A stretch of 64,000 nt of DNA from Hydrogenophaga palleronii NBRC 102513 (GTDB lineage: Bacteria; Pseudomonadota; Gammaproteobacteria; Burkholderiales; Burkholderiaceae_C): positions 1-64,000 of the forward strand of contig NZ_BCTJ01000007.1 in the NCBI RefSeq assembly GCF_001571225.1, in the 5' to 3' direction. Below, one piece after another: positions 1 to 9,068 of the stretch. The notes beneath the pieces were generated by a model. That model did no database searches. It was not told where the DNA came from and worked only from the letters and a program-made list of their open reading frames with translations. Position 1 is the first letter of the stretch. The number at the start of each line of letters is the position of its first letter. Position numbers and translations under genes: made by a program.

Positions 1-15
1 CAGGGGGGTGTTCCA

Positions 16-1332
16 TCAATACCTGTGGCCGGTCACGAACAAGGTGGCGCGCATGATGCCGAACGCGATGCGGTCCAGCAGGCGCTGCCGCCACGGGCGC
101 TGGCTCAGGGTCTGGGCGTTGAGCACCTGGCCAGCGTGCTGCAGCAAGCCGTCGAGGTAGGTGTGCAACAGTCCGGAGAAACGCCGGTCGTTGGTCATCA
201 CATTGGCCTCGCGCGCCAGCAGCATGGACAGCGGGTCGAGGTTGGTCGAGCCCACGGTGCTCCAGCGCCGGTCGATCACCGCCACCTTGGCGTGCAACGC
301 GCTCGGTGCGTACTCGTGGATCTCGATGCCGGCGTCCACCAGCTGCTGGTACACCGGCCGCGCCGCGCGGTACTGCATGAAGCGTTCGTACTTGCCCTGC
401 AACAGCAGGCGCACGCGCACGCCACGTGCGGCGGCCACGGTGAGCGCGCGCCGCAGCTTGCGCCCGGGAATGAAGTAGGCGTTGCAGATCACGATCTCGT
501 GCCGCGCCGCGCCAATGGCCTTCAGGTAAGCGCGCTCGATGTCGTGCCGGTGGCTCACGTTGTCGCGCAGCAGCAGCGTGGCGCGCGCACTGTCCACACC
601 CAGCGGAAAGGGCGAGGTCTCGGGGAACGGTCCCTCCAGCAGGGCCGGCTCGCTCAGCGCCACGTCGGTTTCGATCTTCTGCAGCAGGCGCGTGAAATCG
701 CCCACCGGGCGCGAGGCGCGCAAGGCGTCCCAGGCGGCCTTGAACTCGCGCTGGCGCACCCGGCGTGCCGCCAGCATGCGCCACCAGAGCTGCTCCATGG
801 CCTCGACCATGTCGTCCACCAGCGGGCCCGCCACGCGCAGGGCGAAGTCCAGCCGCGGTGCATTGAGCCGCCCGAGCACGACGTCGTCCTGGTCGTCGAT
901 GATGTTGATGCCGCCGCAGAAGCCCACCACCCCATCCACCACGCAGAGCTTGCGGTGCAGGCGGCGCCAGCGGCTCGGCAGCAACAGGCCCAGGCGGCCC
1001 AGCGGCGCATAGGTGCGCAGGGTCACGCCGGCGGCGGCAAAACGCTGCACCCACTCGGCGGGCACCTGCGGCGTGCCCACGCCATCGACCAGCAGGCGCA
1101 CCACCACGCCGCGTTGCGCCGCGCGCTCCAGCGCTTCGGCCACGCTCAGCGCGCTGCCGGCGAATTCGAAGATGTAGGTTTCCAGGTGCACCACGGTGCG
1201 CGCCGCGTCCATGGCCTGAACCAGCGAGGGGAAAAACGCCTCCCCACCCTGCAGCAGCAGCAACTGGTGACCACCGCGCATGGGCGCGTGCCGGGCGGCA
1301 CGCGCCACAGGGGCGGGTGGAGTGGCGCTCAC
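16..1332 (-). CDS. clsB: Cardiolipin synthase B-type phospholipase D protein
   Basis: 438-residue protein with two phospholipase D HKD motifs, HRKLCVVD near residue 126 and HAKVAVID near 347, each followed by a conserved stretch (GGINI, GSTNLDP). This two-HKD layout without N-terminal membrane helices is that of the ClsB subfamily, which transfers phosphatidyl groups to make cardiolipin (or phosphatidylglycerol) at the inner membrane. The GTG start at 1332 is chosen because it overlaps the upstream stop as GTGA; a longer reading to 1383 would overlap the neighbour by 55 bases. It is the last gene of the run with nudB and the EEP-family gene. The family is secure; the exact lipid substrate is inferred. 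Confidence 0.88.
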   Translation of the reverse strand: MSATPPAPVARAARHAPMRGGHQLLLLQGGEAFFPSLVQAMDAARTVVHLETYIFEFAGSALSVAEALERAAQRGVVVRLLVDGVGTPQVPAEWVQRFAAAGVTLRTYAPLGRLGLLLPSRWRRLHRKLCVVDGVVGFCGGINIIDDQDDVVLGRLNAPRLDFALRVAGPLVDDMVEAMEQLWWRMLAARRVRQREFKAAWDALRASRPVGDFTRLLQKIETDVALSEPALLEGPFPETSPFPLGVDSARATLLLRDNVSHRHDIERAYLKAIGAARHEIVICNAYFIPGRKLRRALTVAAARGVRVRLLLQGKYERFMQYRAARPVYQQLVDAGIEIHEYAPSALHAKVAVIDRRWSTVGSTNLDPLSMLLAREANVMTNDRRFSGLLHTYLDGLLQHAGQVLNAQTLSQRPWRQRLLDRIAFGIMRATLFVTGHRY

Positions 1333-2060
1333 AACAACTCGAGCTCGGCGATCAGGGGCAGGTGGTCCGACATGCGCGACCACACGCGGCCGTGCGGCAC
1401 ATGGGCCGAGACCGGCCGCAGGCCGCGCACGAAGACGCGGTCCAGGTGCAGCAGCGGCAGGCGCGATGGGTAGGTGGCGAGGCGGATGCCTTCGAAGGTG
1501 TGCAGGTCGAGCGCCGCCATCGGCCGCAGCAGCTGGGCACCCCAGTCGTTGAAGTCCCCCGCGACGATCAGCGGCGCATCGGGCGCCACGGTGGTCCTGA
1601 TGTGTTCGCCCAGGCGCTGCACCTGGCGTTCACGGCCGGCGTGCATCAGGCCGAAGTGCACCACGATCACATGCACCTGCACCTGCTCCACCAGCAGCTG
1701 CACGTGCAGCAGGCCACGTTGTTCGAAGCGGTGGTCGGACACGTCGGAGTGTTGGGTGTCCAGCACCGGCCAGCGCGACAGCAACGCGTTGCCGTGTTCG
1801 CCGTGGCGCGTGATGGCGTTGGTGCGGTAGATCGATTCGTAACCCTCGGGCGAGAGGTACCCGGCCTGGTCCAGGTCGGGCCAGCGGCTGAAGCTCTTCT
1901 CGAACTTGCGGTGGTGTCGGCGCACCTCCTGCAGGCAGACGATGTCGGCATCGAACTGCTCGACCGCATGTGCGAGGTTGTGGATCTCCAGCCGGCGGCC
2001 CGGGCCCAGGCCCTGCACTCCCTTGTGGATGTTGTAAGTGGCGACGCGCACGATGCTCAT
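1329..2060 (-). CDS. Endonuclease/exonuclease/phosphatase (EEP) family protein
   Basis: 243-residue EEP fold protein. Visible motifs in order: YNIHKG at the N terminus, LQEV (metal-binding Glu), GNALLS, GDFNDW (Asp/Asn catalytic pair) and the C-terminal SDHLPL (catalytic Asp-His). These are the metal-dependent phosphodiesterase signatures shared by ExoIII, DNase I and sphingomyelinase-like enzymes. The substrate cannot be read from sequence. Its place directly before clsB, with a 4-base stop/start overlap, suggests a phospholipid-related phosphodiesterase, but that is inference. ATG at 2060 is the first ATG; a TTG two codons earlier is possible. No signal peptide, so probably cytoplasmic. Confidence 0.85.
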   Translation of the reverse strand: MSIVRVATYNIHKGVQGLGPGRRLEIHNLAHAVEQFDADIVCLQEVRRHHRKFEKSFSRWPDLDQAGYLSPEGYESIYRTNAITRHGEHGNALLSRWPVLDTQHSDVSDHRFEQRGLLHVQLLVEQVQVHVIVVHFGLMHAGRERQVQRLGEHIRTTVAPDAPLIVAGDFNDWGAQLLRPMAALDLHTFEGIRLATYPSRLPLLHLDRVFVRGLRPVSAHVPHGRVWSRMSDHLPLIAELELL

Positions 2061-2082
2061 GTGCAAATCATGCCATCAAGGC

Positions 2083-2541
2083 TCAGGCGTGGGAGTGGAG
2101 CCCGCCCAGCAGCGGCAACCAGGTCAGGGCTTCTGCATTGGAGGGCGAAAAACAGCGCTCGGCCGCTTCGGGCCAGGGCAACCAGAGCTGGTCGCGGTGT
2201 TCGCGCGCGCTCAGCCGCACCGGCAGCGGCGCCGGAATGCACAGGCCGAACAGGTGCTCGGTGTTGTGCGTGATGCCGTCGGCATAACGGTGGCGCCATT
2301 GGGGATAAATCTCGTAGACGTTTTCCAGCCCCCAGTCGCGCAGGCTGTGGCCGGCGGCCAGCGCATCGAGCCCGGTTTCTTCCCGGACCTCACGCGCGGC
2401 GGTGGCCGCGAAGCTTTCGTCGACATGGTCCTTGGAGCCGGTGACGGATTGCCAGAAGCCGGGCGCATCGGCACGCTCTATCAGCAACACCTGCAGTGCA
2501 GGCGTGTGGATCACCACCAGCACCGACTGCGGAATCTTCAC
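2083..2541 (-). CDS. nudB: Dihydroneopterin triphosphate diphosphatase (Nudix)
   Basis: 152-residue Nudix hydrolase with the box GSKDHVDESF...REVREETGLDA at about residues 35-58, here with Asp where the Nudix consensus has the first Glu. The short N terminus (KIPQSVLVVIHT) and the sequence around NVYEIYPQWRHRY resemble NudB/FolQ, which removes pyrophosphate from dihydroneopterin triphosphate in folate synthesis. It starts with GTG at 2541 and lacks a clear Shine-Dalgarno sequence. Its stop lies 22 bases before the start of the EEP-family gene, consistent with one transcript. The neighbourhood aspS...nudB-EEP-clsB is one I recall from other betaproteobacteria. Confidence 0.85.
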   Translation of the reverse strand: MKIPQSVLVVIHTPALQVLLIERADAPGFWQSVTGSKDHVDESFAATAAREVREETGLDALAAGHSLRDWGLENVYEIYPQWRHRYADGITHNTEHLFGLCIPAPLPVRLSAREHRDQLWLPWPEAAERCFSPSNAEALTWLPLLGGLHSHA

Positions 2542-2565
2542 GGCGAACCGTTCAAGGTGTGGCGC

Positions 2566-2877
2566 TCAGCGCACGCGGCGCCGTGGGTTGCTGCTGGTGG
2601 TGGCGGCGCGCACGCGCTTGAAGGTCTGCCACATGGACCAGGCGCGCATGCCCAGCCCCAGCCAGCGTTGCGGGCGCGACACCGCCAGGCCCAGGCCACC
2701 GGCCAAGGCCACCAACGGGTTGTTGCGCAACCACATCACGCCATCGTGCACGCGGTCCATCCAGACCAGTGCCGGCTGCAATGCCATGGCGTCGTGCCGC
2801 ATGCGCCGGCGCAGCAGGGTCGAGCGCCGCAGCAGCGCTTCGCGCCGACGGGCCAGGACGATGCCACGAGGGTTCAC
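2566..2877 (-). CDS. Small basic YqjK-like protein
   Basis: 103-residue, strongly basic protein starting at a GTG that overlaps the yqjE stop as GTGA. The N-terminal half is Arg/Leu-rich and probably helical (ARRREALLRRSTLLRRRM). A short hydrophobic stretch NPLVALAGGLGLAV sits near residue 60, followed by a tryptophan- and arginine-rich tail. Position after YqjD- and YqjE-type genes matches the enterobacterial yqjDEK order, which is the main reason for the name. Function is unknown. An association with the inner membrane or ribosomes, as proposed for YqjD, is inference. Confidence 0.7.
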   Translation of the reverse strand: MNPRGIVLARRREALLRRSTLLRRRMRHDAMALQPALVWMDRVHDGVMWLRNNPLVALAGGLGLAVSRPQRWLGLGMRAWSMWQTFKRVRAATTSSNPRRRVR

Positions 2878-3260
2878 AGCTCGTCCTTGCTGGCGCGCAG
2901 GGCGGCGCTGTCCTGCCGCAGCTCTTCGACGCTGGCCGAGAACAGGCGGGTGCCCGAGCGAACGCGTTCGCGCGCGAGCCAGAGCGAACCACCACCGATC
3001 AACAAAAACAGGCCGGTGAAAATGCCCAGCGCCAGCAGGCGGTGTTGGTCCCACAGGGCCACCGTGATGAGCAGCGCGAGCAGCACGACGCCGAGACTGA
3101 GGAAGGCCACCGCCACCGCACCGTAGACCAGCAAGGCGCCGACACGCAGCACCTCTTCCTGGGCTTCGATGCTGAACAGCTCCAGCCGCAGCTGGACCAG
3201 TTCGATCGCGGTGGCAGCCAGGCCCTTGACGGACGAGGACAGGCGCTGCGGGCTGGCCAT
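2874..3260 (-). CDS. YqjE-type phage holin family membrane protein
   Basis: 128-residue protein with two adjacent hydrophobic segments, roughly residues 40-62 (VLRVGALLVYGAVAVAFLSL...) and 68-95 (LLALGIFTGLFLLIGGGSL). An amphipathic N terminus (IELVQLRLELFSIEAQEEV) precedes them. This is the layout of the phage_holin_3_6/YqjE family of inner-membrane proteins, which are host genes despite the holin name. It lies 14 bases downstream of the YqjD-type gene and is translationally coupled to the YqjK-like gene. The role is unknown; stationary-phase or stress membrane functions have been suggested for the enterobacterial set. Confidence 0.82.
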   Translation of the reverse strand: MASPQRLSSSVKGLAATAIELVQLRLELFSIEAQEEVLRVGALLVYGAVAVAFLSLGVVLLALLITVALWDQHRLLALGIFTGLFLLIGGGSLWLARERVRSGTRLFSASVEELRQDSAALRASKDEL

Positions 3261-3274
3261 GTGGCGTTACCGGA

Positions 3275-3592
3275 TCAGCGGCGGCCGACCAGCAGGCCGA
3301 TCACCAGACCGACACCGGCTGCGGCGCCAATGGCGGGCCACGGGTTCTCGTGCACGTATTCGTCGGTGACACGTGCCACTTCACGCGTGCGTTCCTTGAT
3401 GGCGGCCTCGGCATCGAGCAGACGGCTGCGTGCTTCGCGCAGGTTGTCGCCGATGCGTTCGCGCAGCTCAACCACCTTGCCTTCGGTCTGGTGGGCGGTG
3501 ACCTGCATCAGCTCTTCGGCGTCGGCGATGACGCGTTGCAGTTCGGCAACCAGTTCGTCTTTGGCGGCGAGGGCGTCTTGTTTCTTGGCCAT
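3275..3592 (-). CDS. YqjD-type DUF883 C-tail-anchored protein
   Basis: 105-residue DUF883 protein. Residues 10-80 form a charged, probably coiled-coil helix (ELQRVIADAEELMQ...). They are followed by the family hallmark HENPWPAIGAAAGVGLVIG, a glycine-rich single membrane segment ending in LVGRR. In E. coli YqjD binds ribosomes through its N-terminal half and sits in the inner membrane by this C-terminal helix. The start at 3592 is well supported by an AAGGAG ribosome site eight bases upstream. First gene of the yqjDEK-like set, transcribed from the gap after the aspS terminator. Confidence 0.87.
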   Translation of the reverse strand: MAKKQDALAAKDELVAELQRVIADAEELMQVTAHQTEGKVVELRERIGDNLREARSRLLDAEAAIKERTREVARVTDEYVHENPWPAIGAAAGVGLVIGLLVGRR

Positions 3593-3710
3593 GTTGGACT
3601 CCTTGAGGTGTTGGTGAGATTGAAAAGTCATGGTACCAAACACCTTCGTAGGACAACGCTGATTCTGGTCAAGCCTTGGCTTCGCGCAGCACCCTCGCAT
3701 GACACACAAC

Positions 3711-3740
3711 AAAAAAGGGCGCCCCTCGGGCGCCCTTTTG
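3711..3740 (-). terminator. Rho-independent terminator after aspS
   Basis: GGGCGCCC/GGGCGCCC-type hairpin with a CTCG-like loop. On the minus strand it is followed by a run of six T (plus-strand 3711-3716 is all A). It lies 20 bases beyond the aspS stop and separates aspS from the yqjD start region. Confidence 0.85.
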
Positions 3741-3759
3741 CATGGCCATCGCGGAACGT

Positions 3760-5562
3760 TCAGCCGGCCTTGGCCAGGTCCACGTTGCGCAGTCGGATGT
3801 GCAGTTCGCGCAGCTGCTTCTCGTCCACCGGGCTGGGGGCCTGGGTCAGCAGGTCTTGCGCGCGCTGGGTCTTGGGGAAAGCGATCACGTCGCGGATCGA
3901 CTCGGCGCCAGTCATCAGCGTGATCAGGCGATCCAGGCCGAAGGCCAGGCCACCGTGCGGGGGCGCGCCATACTGCAGCGCGTCGAGCAGGTAACCGAAC
4001 TTCAGCTGCGCCGCCTCGGGCGTGATCTTCAGCGCGTCAAAGGCCTTCTGCTGCACGTCGGCGCGGTGGATACGCACCGAACCGCCGCCCAGCTCCCAGC
4101 CGTTGAGCACCATGTCGTAGGCCTTGGCCAGGCAGGCGCCCGGGTTGGTGTCCATCAGGTCTTCGTGGCCGTCCTTGGGGGCGGTGAAGGGATGGTGCAC
4201 GGCGTTCCAGCGCTGCTCGTCCTCGTCGAATTCGAACATCGGGAAGTCCACCACCCACAGCGGCGCCCAGCGGTTTTCGAACAGGCCGATCTTCTTGCCA
4301 AACTCGCTGTGGCCCACCTTCAGGCGCAGCGCGCCGATGGCGTCGTTGACGATCTTGAGCTTGTCGGCACCGAAGAACAGCAGATCGCCGTCCTGCGCGC
4401 CGGTGCGCTTGAGAATTTCGGTCAGGGCTTCGTCGTGCAGGTTCTTCACGATCGGCGACTGCAGGCCATCGCGGCCCTTGGCCACGTCGTTGACCTTGAT
4501 CCAGGCCAGGCCCTTGGCGCCGTAGATCTTGACGAATTCGGTATAGCCGTCGATCTCGCCACGGCTCATCTCGCTGCCACCGGGCACGCGCAGGGCCACC
4601 ACGCGGCCGCCTTCGGCATTGGCCGGGCCCGAGAAGACCTTGAAGTCCACAGTCTTCATGACTTCGGTCAGCTCGGTGAATTCGAGCTTCACGCGCAGGT
4701 CCGGCTTGTCGGAGCCGAAGCGGAAGGCGGCTTCCTGGTAGCTCATGATCGGGAACTCGCCCAGATCCACGTTCAGCTGGGTCTTGAAGACCTCGATGAC
4801 CATGCGCTGGAACAGCGCACGGATGTCCTCTTCACCCAGGAAGGAGGTCTCGCAGTCGATCTGCGTGAACTCGGGCTGGCGGTCGGCGCGCAGGTCTTCG
4901 TCGCGGAAGCACTTGGTTATCTGGTAGTAGCGGTCGTAGCCGGCCACCATCAGCATCTGCTTGTACAGCTGGGGCGACTGCGGCAGCGCGAAGAAGTGGC
5001 CGTCGTGCACGCGGCTGGGCACGAGGTAGTCGCGCGCGCCTTCGGGCGTGCTCTTGCCCAGCATGGGCGTCTCGATGTCCACGAAGCCTTCGGCATCGAG
5101 GAAGTTGCGCACCTGCATCGCCACCTTGTAGCGCAACATCAGGTTCTTCTGCATGTAGGGGCGGCGCAGGTCGAGCACACGGTGCGTGAGGCGCGTGGTC
5201 TCCGACAGGTTCTCGTCGTCGATCTGGAACGGCGGCGTGACGGACGCGTTGAGCACCTTGAGTTCGTGGCACAGCACCTCGATCTGGCCGCTCTTGAGCT
5301 TGTCGTTGGTGGTGCCGGCGGGACGCGCGCGCACCAGGCCGGTGACCTGCACGCAGAACTCGTTGCGCACGTCTTCGGCGGTGTTGAACATCTCGGCGCG
5401 GTCGGGGTCGCACACCACCTGCACGTAGCCTTCGCGGTCGCGCAGGTCGATGAAGATCACACCACCGTGGTCGCGGCGGCGGTTCACCCAGCCGCAGAGC
5501 TGCACGGTTTGGCCCAACTGGGCTTCGGTCACCAGACCGCAATAGTGGGTACGCATCGCCAT
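3760..5562 (-). CDS. aspS: Aspartyl-tRNA synthetase
   Basis: 600-residue class II synthetase of bacterial AspRS length. It has an N-terminal OB-fold anticodon-binding domain ([20 protein letters not shown]), motif 2 [18 protein letters not shown] near residue 218, the large bacterial insertion (GAD domain) in the middle, and motif 3 GLAFGLDRL near 539. It charges tRNA-Asp. I see no asparaginyl-tRNA synthetase in the window, so whether this enzyme also charges tRNA-Asn (non-discriminating type) cannot be judged here. The start at 5562 is followed by a second ATG at 5556. Preceded by the DUF502 gene 48 bases upstream in the same direction and followed by a terminator. Confidence 0.97.
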   Translation of the reverse strand: MAMRTHYCGLVTEAQLGQTVQLCGWVNRRRDHGGVIFIDLRDREGYVQVVCDPDRAEMFNTAEDVRNEFCVQVTGLVRARPAGTTNDKLKSGQIEVLCHELKVLNASVTPPFQIDDENLSETTRLTHRVLDLRRPYMQKNLMLRYKVAMQVRNFLDAEGFVDIETPMLGKSTPEGARDYLVPSRVHDGHFFALPQSPQLYKQMLMVAGYDRYYQITKCFRDEDLRADRQPEFTQIDCETSFLGEEDIRALFQRMVIEVFKTQLNVDLGEFPIMSYQEAAFRFGSDKPDLRVKLEFTELTEVMKTVDFKVFSGPANAEGGRVVALRVPGGSEMSRGEIDGYTEFVKIYGAKGLAWIKVNDVAKGRDGLQSPIVKNLHDEALTEILKRTGAQDGDLLFFGADKLKIVNDAIGALRLKVGHSEFGKKIGLFENRWAPLWVVDFPMFEFDEDEQRWNAVHHPFTAPKDGHEDLMDTNPGACLAKAYDMVLNGWELGGGSVRIHRADVQQKAFDALKITPEAAQLKFGYLLDALQYGAPPHGGLAFGLDRLITLMTGAESIRDVIAFPKTQRAQDLLTQAPSPVDEKQLRELHIRLRNVDLAKAG

Positions 5563-5610
5563 TTCGCTTCTTCTTTCAACAGGTTCGCAGGCCAGGCCCG
5601 CGGGGACACA

Positions 5611-6288
5611 TCAGGACAGGGGAGTGATGGCGCCGTCGGCCGCCACCTTGATCTGGGGATTCTTCGGTCCACCGGGCACGATCACACCCATGGAGACGAT
5701 GTAGGTCAGCGCTTCGTCCACGCTCATCTGCAGCTCGATGCAGGCGCTCTTGCGCAGCATCACGAAATAACCGCCGGTGGGGTTGGGCGTGGTCGGCACG
5801 TAGACGCTCAAGAACTCGTCGTGCTCGGCGCCACCGGGCATGGACTGCAGGTGGCCCAGCACGTCGCCCGCCGGGGAACCGGTGAGAAAGGCGATGGTCC
5901 ACATGCCCTCGTGCGGCCATTGCACCAGCAAGGCCTTGCGAAAGGCATTGCCCTTCTCGGAGAACAGCGTGTCCGACACCTGCTTGACGCCGGAGTAGAT
6001 GGAGCGCACCACCGGAATGCGGTGCAGCAATGCATGCCACCAGCCCACCAGCTTGTTGCCGATGATGTTGGAGGCCAGGGCGCCGATGGTGAGCACCACC
6101 ACCAGCGCGAACAACACGCCCAGCCCCGGAATGTGCATGCCGAAGAGCTGGTCGGGCTGCCAGCTGGTGGGCAGGATGCGCAGGGTCAGGTCGAGCGTGC
6201 TCACCACCCAGTCCAGCACCCACAGGGTGATGATCAGGGGCACCAGGACCAGCAGGCCGGCAAACAGCCATTTGCGCACGGAGGGCAT
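5611..6288 (-). CDS. DUF502 family inner-membrane protein
   Basis: 225-residue protein with two N-terminal membrane segments, about residues 5-27 (KWLFAGLLVLVPLIITLWVL) and 55-76 (GLGVLFALVVVLTIGALASN). The conserved DUF502 body follows (PVVRSIYSGVKQVSDT and VPTTPNPTGGYFVMLRKS). Homologues are widespread and of unknown function; plant relatives (LCV/COV) affect cell patterning and trafficking. It sits between the FmdB-type gene (8-base gap) and aspS, a recurring betaproteobacterial order that suggests one transcript. Confidence 0.88.
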   Translation of the reverse strand: MPSVRKWLFAGLLVLVPLIITLWVLDWVVSTLDLTLRILPTSWQPDQLFGMHIPGLGVLFALVVVLTIGALASNIIGNKLVGWWHALLHRIPVVRSIYSGVKQVSDTLFSEKGNAFRKALLVQWPHEGMWTIAFLTGSPAGDVLGHLQSMPGGAEHDEFLSVYVPTTPNPTGGYFVMLRKSACIELQMSVDEALTYIVSMGVIVPGGPKNPQIKVAADGAITPLS

Positions 6289-6296
6289 GTAAAGGC

Positions 6297-6650
6297 TCAG
6301 TTGCTGCTGCTCGAGGATGGGGTGGTGCTGGCCGGTGCCGGCGCGGGCGACGCAGCAGGGGCGGCGGCCGGGGCCGGCGCAGCGGCGGCAGCGCCATCAC
6401 CCGCCGGTTTGGCGGCCGGTGCGGACGCGCCGCCATCGGTGGCCGGGGCGGTGGTGGCTGGCTTGTTGCCTTCGCGGAAATCGGTCACGTACCAGCCGGA
6501 CCCCTTGAGCTGGAAGCCGGCGGCGGTCAGTTGTTTCTTGAAGCTGGCCTGCCCGCAGGCCGGACACACGCTGAGCGGGTCATCCGACATTTTTTGCAGC
6601 ACGTCCTTGGCATGGCCGCAGGACTCGCACTTGTAGGCATAAATAGGCAT
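6297..6650 (-). CDS. FmdB-family zinc ribbon protein with Pro/Ala tail
   Basis: 117-residue protein. Residues 1-45 are the FmdB zinc ribbon: MPIYAYKCESCGH, then CPACG (two CxxC pairs). Residues 46-60 keep the family end (GFQLKGSGWYVTDF). From about residue 62 to the end it is almost only Ala, Pro, Ser and Gly, a low-complexity tail ending in SSSSSN. FmdB proteins are small putative regulators or zinc-binding proteins of uncertain function. The ATG at 6650 is the only start that begins with the conserved MPIYAY. A TATAAT-like sequence lies about 100 bases upstream. Confidence 0.88.
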   Translation of the reverse strand: MPIYAYKCESCGHAKDVLQKMSDDPLSVCPACGQASFKKQLTAAGFQLKGSGWYVTDFREGNKPATTAPATDGGASAPAAKPAGDGAAAAAPAPAAAPAASPAPAPASTTPSSSSSN

Positions 6651-6746
6651 GGCGTGGACTTGGGTGGTGGGCAGTGGCGCCCCGGTGGAGCCGGACACCG
6701 CACGGTGCCGGATGCTCCCCGTGCGGGACGTGGAACAAAACCGGCC

Positions 6747-6752
6747 ATTATA
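6747..6752 (-). promoter_or_regulatory. Candidate -10 box for the fmdB-DUF502-aspS unit
   Basis: A perfect TATAAT on the minus strand lies in the 164-base gap between ubiB and the FmdB-type gene. A perfect TTGACA occurs upstream at 6764-6769, but only 11 bases separate the two, so they cannot work as one standard sigma-70 pair. The -10 may be used alone, or the matches are chance. Confidence 0.4.
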
Positions 6753-6814
6753 AATTGAGGGTGTGTCAACCGCCCGCGCCCGGTAAGCGCCCCTGCCAGC
6801 CGGCAGCGGGGGCT

Positions 6815-8380
6815 CTACCAGAGGCTCACGCGCATCAGCACCTGGACCACCACCAGGCCGATCAGAAAGCCGAAACCGCAGTAGATGATGGCCTGCAGCA
6901 GGCGGTTGGTGCGGCGCTGCTCGGCCACCAGAGTGTCGAGTTCGCGCCGCAGTTCGTGCGGCTTGTGCTGCAGGTAATCGTGCAGCAGGCGTGGCAGGGC
7001 GGGCAGCAGCTTGGCGTATTGCGGCGCCTCGGCCTTGAGCTGCTGCAGCAGCTTCTGCGGGCCGACCTGCTCCACCATCCACTTTTCCAGGAAGGGCTTG
7101 GCGGTGCTCCAGAGATCGAGTTCGGGGTCGAGATCGCGCCCCAGGCCTTCGATGTTGAGCAGGGTTTTCTGCAGCAGCACCAGCTGCGGCTGGATCTCGA
7201 CGTGGAAGCGGCGCGAGGTCTGGAACAGCCGCATCAGCACCATCCCGAGCGAAATTTCCTTCAGCGGCCGGTCAAAGTACGGTTCGCAGACCGCGCGGAT
7301 CGAAGACTCCAGCTCGTCGATCCGGGTGTCGGCCGGCACCCAGCCGGACTCGACGTGCAACTCGGCCACCCGTTTGTAGTCGCGCCGGAGGAAGGCGGTG
7401 AAGTTCTGCGCCAGGTATTCCTTGTCGAACTCGGTCAGCGTGCCGACGATGCCGAAGTCGAGCGAGATGTAGCGCCCGAAGGTGCCGGGCGCGGTGCTGA
7501 CCTGGATGTTGCCCGGGTGCATGTCGGCATGGAAGAAGCCGTCGCGGAACACCTGGGTGAAGAAGATGGTGACGCCGTCGCGCGCCAGCTTCGGGATGTC
7601 CACGCCGGCAGCGCGCAAGGCGTCGACGCGGTTGATCTGGATGCCGTGCATGCGCTCCATCACCATCACTTCGGTGTGGCAGTAGTCCCAGAGCATCTCC
7701 GGGATCAGCACCAGATCGAGGCCCTGCATGTTGCGGCGCAGCTGGGCCGCGTTGGAGGCTTCGCGCAGCAAGTCGAGCTCGTCGTGCAGGTACTTGTCGA
7801 ACTCGGCCACCACCTCGCGCGGCTTCAGGCGCTTGCCGTCGGCAGACAGGCGCTCGACCCAGCCGGCCATCATGCGCATCAGGCTCAGGTCTTTGTCGAT
7901 CACCGGCCGCATGTTGGGCCGCAGCACCTTCACCGCCACCTCGCGCCCGCCGTGGCGGCCGTCGAGCAAGGTGGCGAAGTGCACCTGGGCGACGGACGCA
8001 CTGGCCACCGGCACCTGCTCGAAGTGCGAGAACACGGCCGACAGCGGTTTTCCGAAGGCGCGCTCGATGGTGGCCACCGCGACCTCGCTGGGGAACGGCG
8101 GCACCCGGTCTTGCAGGTGCGCGAGCTCGTCGGCGATGTCGGGCGGCAGCAGGTCGCGTCGGGTCGAGAGCACCTGGCCGAACTTGACGAAGATCGGGCC
8201 CAGCCGCTCCAGCGCCTCACGCAGGCGCGCGCCGCGCGGGGCGTCGAGTTTGCGTCCGGTGGAGACGATGCGCGTCAGCAGGCGGATCCACGGCCGCTCG
8301 AAGCTGGAGAGCACCAGCTCGTCAAGGCCGTAACGCAGCACCACCCAGACGATGAAGGCGCCCCGGAACAAACGACTCAT
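6815..8380 (-). CDS. ubiB: UbiB ubiquinone biosynthesis kinase-like protein
   Basis: 521-residue member of the ABC1/ADCK/UbiB atypical kinase family. It keeps the KxGQ motif of the N-terminal extension ([16 protein letters not shown]), the invariant Lys in the beta-3 strand (VAVKVLRP), [10 protein letters not shown] in the catalytic loop and the metal-binding LDFGIVG. Two hydrophobic helices close the protein ([23 protein letters not shown]). UbiB is needed for aerobic ubiquinone synthesis, probably as an ATPase that helps hydrophobic intermediates leave the membrane. The start overlaps the ubiJ stop as ATGA. Confidence 0.95.
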   Translation of the reverse strand: MSRLFRGAFIVWVVLRYGLDELVLSSFERPWIRLLTRIVSTGRKLDAPRGARLREALERLGPIFVKFGQVLSTRRDLLPPDIADELAHLQDRVPPFPSEVAVATIERAFGKPLSAVFSHFEQVPVASASVAQVHFATLLDGRHGGREVAVKVLRPNMRPVIDKDLSLMRMMAGWVERLSADGKRLKPREVVAEFDKYLHDELDLLREASNAAQLRRNMQGLDLVLIPEMLWDYCHTEVMVMERMHGIQINRVDALRAAGVDIPKLARDGVTIFFTQVFRDGFFHADMHPGNIQVSTAPGTFGRYISLDFGIVGTLTEFDKEYLAQNFTAFLRRDYKRVAELHVESGWVPADTRIDELESSIRAVCEPYFDRPLKEISLGMVLMRLFQTSRRFHVEIQPQLVLLQKTLLNIEGLGRDLDPELDLWSTAKPFLEKWMVEQVGPQKLLQQLKAEAPQYAKLLPALPRLLHDYLQHKPHELRRELDTLVAEQRRTNRLLQAIIYCGFGFLIGLVVVQVLMRVSLW

Positions 8381-9012
8381 GCCGCGGGTCCGTCCGCGCG
8401 CGGTGGCACTGGTGTCTCGGTGGCAGCGGCCGCACTGGCGGCGGGCGCACGCGCCGCGAAACCCTCAGGCAGGCGCTGCACGAAGGCCTTCACCGCTTCG
8501 GCGGCCGAACGTGCAAAACGCGACAAGGTGTGGGCGGTGGCGTCGCCGACGATGCGCGACAGGTCTTCCTCGACGTCCCAGCGCACGTTGTCGACCAGCC
8601 AGGCAACTTCGGCGGCCAGCTGCACGTCACCCTGGATGTCGACCCCGGGCTTCTGCCCGGCCAGCACGCTCTGCGCCAGCGACAGCGGCGAGGTCTGGGT
8701 CAGCGTGACGCTGAGTTCGGGCTTGGCATCGGGTGCGCAACGCTCCAGCAGGCCGGCCGCGGTGGGCGCGAGCGTGAGGTGGAAATCACCCCACTGCACC
8801 CGCACCGGCTTGCCCTTCTGGCGGCGCAGGCGCTCCTGCGCGATCTTCTCCTGCATCAGCACGTGGTTGAGGAACAGCACGACGCGGTTCTGCAGCTCGT
8901 CGACCACCCATTCAGGCGGCCGGATCGCGCCCAGCAGGGATTGCAGGAAGTTCAGCGGTGCCGCGGCGGCCTGGGCGGCGGCGGACGAAAAAACGGGTGG
9001 TTCATTTTTCAT
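8377..9012 (-). CDS. ubiJ: UbiJ, SCP2-domain ubiquinone biosynthesis factor
   Basis: 211-residue protein with an SCP2-like lipid-binding N-terminal part (about residues 20-140) and a helical C-terminal part, ending in an Ala/Pro-rich tail. UbiJ binds ubiquinone precursors and scaffolds the cytosolic Ubi complex. The identification rests on its place directly before ubiB (ATGA overlap) and downstream of ubiE, plus features such as [20 protein letters not shown] that recur in the family. ATG at 9012 is preferred over a GTG two codons upstream. Confidence 0.87.
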   Translation of the reverse strand: MKNEPPVFSSAAAQAAAAPLNFLQSLLGAIRPPEWVVDELQNRVVLFLNHVLMQEKIAQERLRRQKGKPVRVQWGDFHLTLAPTAAGLLERCAPDAKPELSVTLTQTSPLSLAQSVLAGQKPGVDIQGDVQLAAEVAWLVDNVRWDVEEDLSRIVGDATAHTLSRFARSAAEAVKAFVQRLPEGFAARAPAASAAAATETPVPPRADGPAA

Positions 9013-9068
9013 GACCACCCGATTTTGACGGATAAAGCGCCGCTGCCGGCGCGATCAGCCCGCGAGGC

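Noticed and set aside
2874-3260. Phage holin annotation as a sign of prophage
   Set aside because: The protein belongs to the chromosomal YqjE family within a yqjDEK-like set; no phage genes are near.
3742-6636. Long open frame of 964 codons on the plus strand opposite aspS and neighbours
   Set aside because: Composition rich in His, Gln, Val, Ala and Gly with no domain signature; the opposite strand carries clear aspS, DUF502 and FmdB-type genes. It is a GC-rich shadow frame.
6747-6769. TTGACA and TATAAT together upstream of the FmdB-type gene
   Set aside because: Only 11 bases separate the hexamers, too few for a sigma-70 promoter; only the -10 is kept as a candidate.
9037-9052. GCGCCG/CGGCGC hairpin between ubiJ and the Tim44-like gene as a terminator
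   Set aside because: Six-base stem followed only by TTTATC on the minus strand, inside a likely operon; not strong enough.
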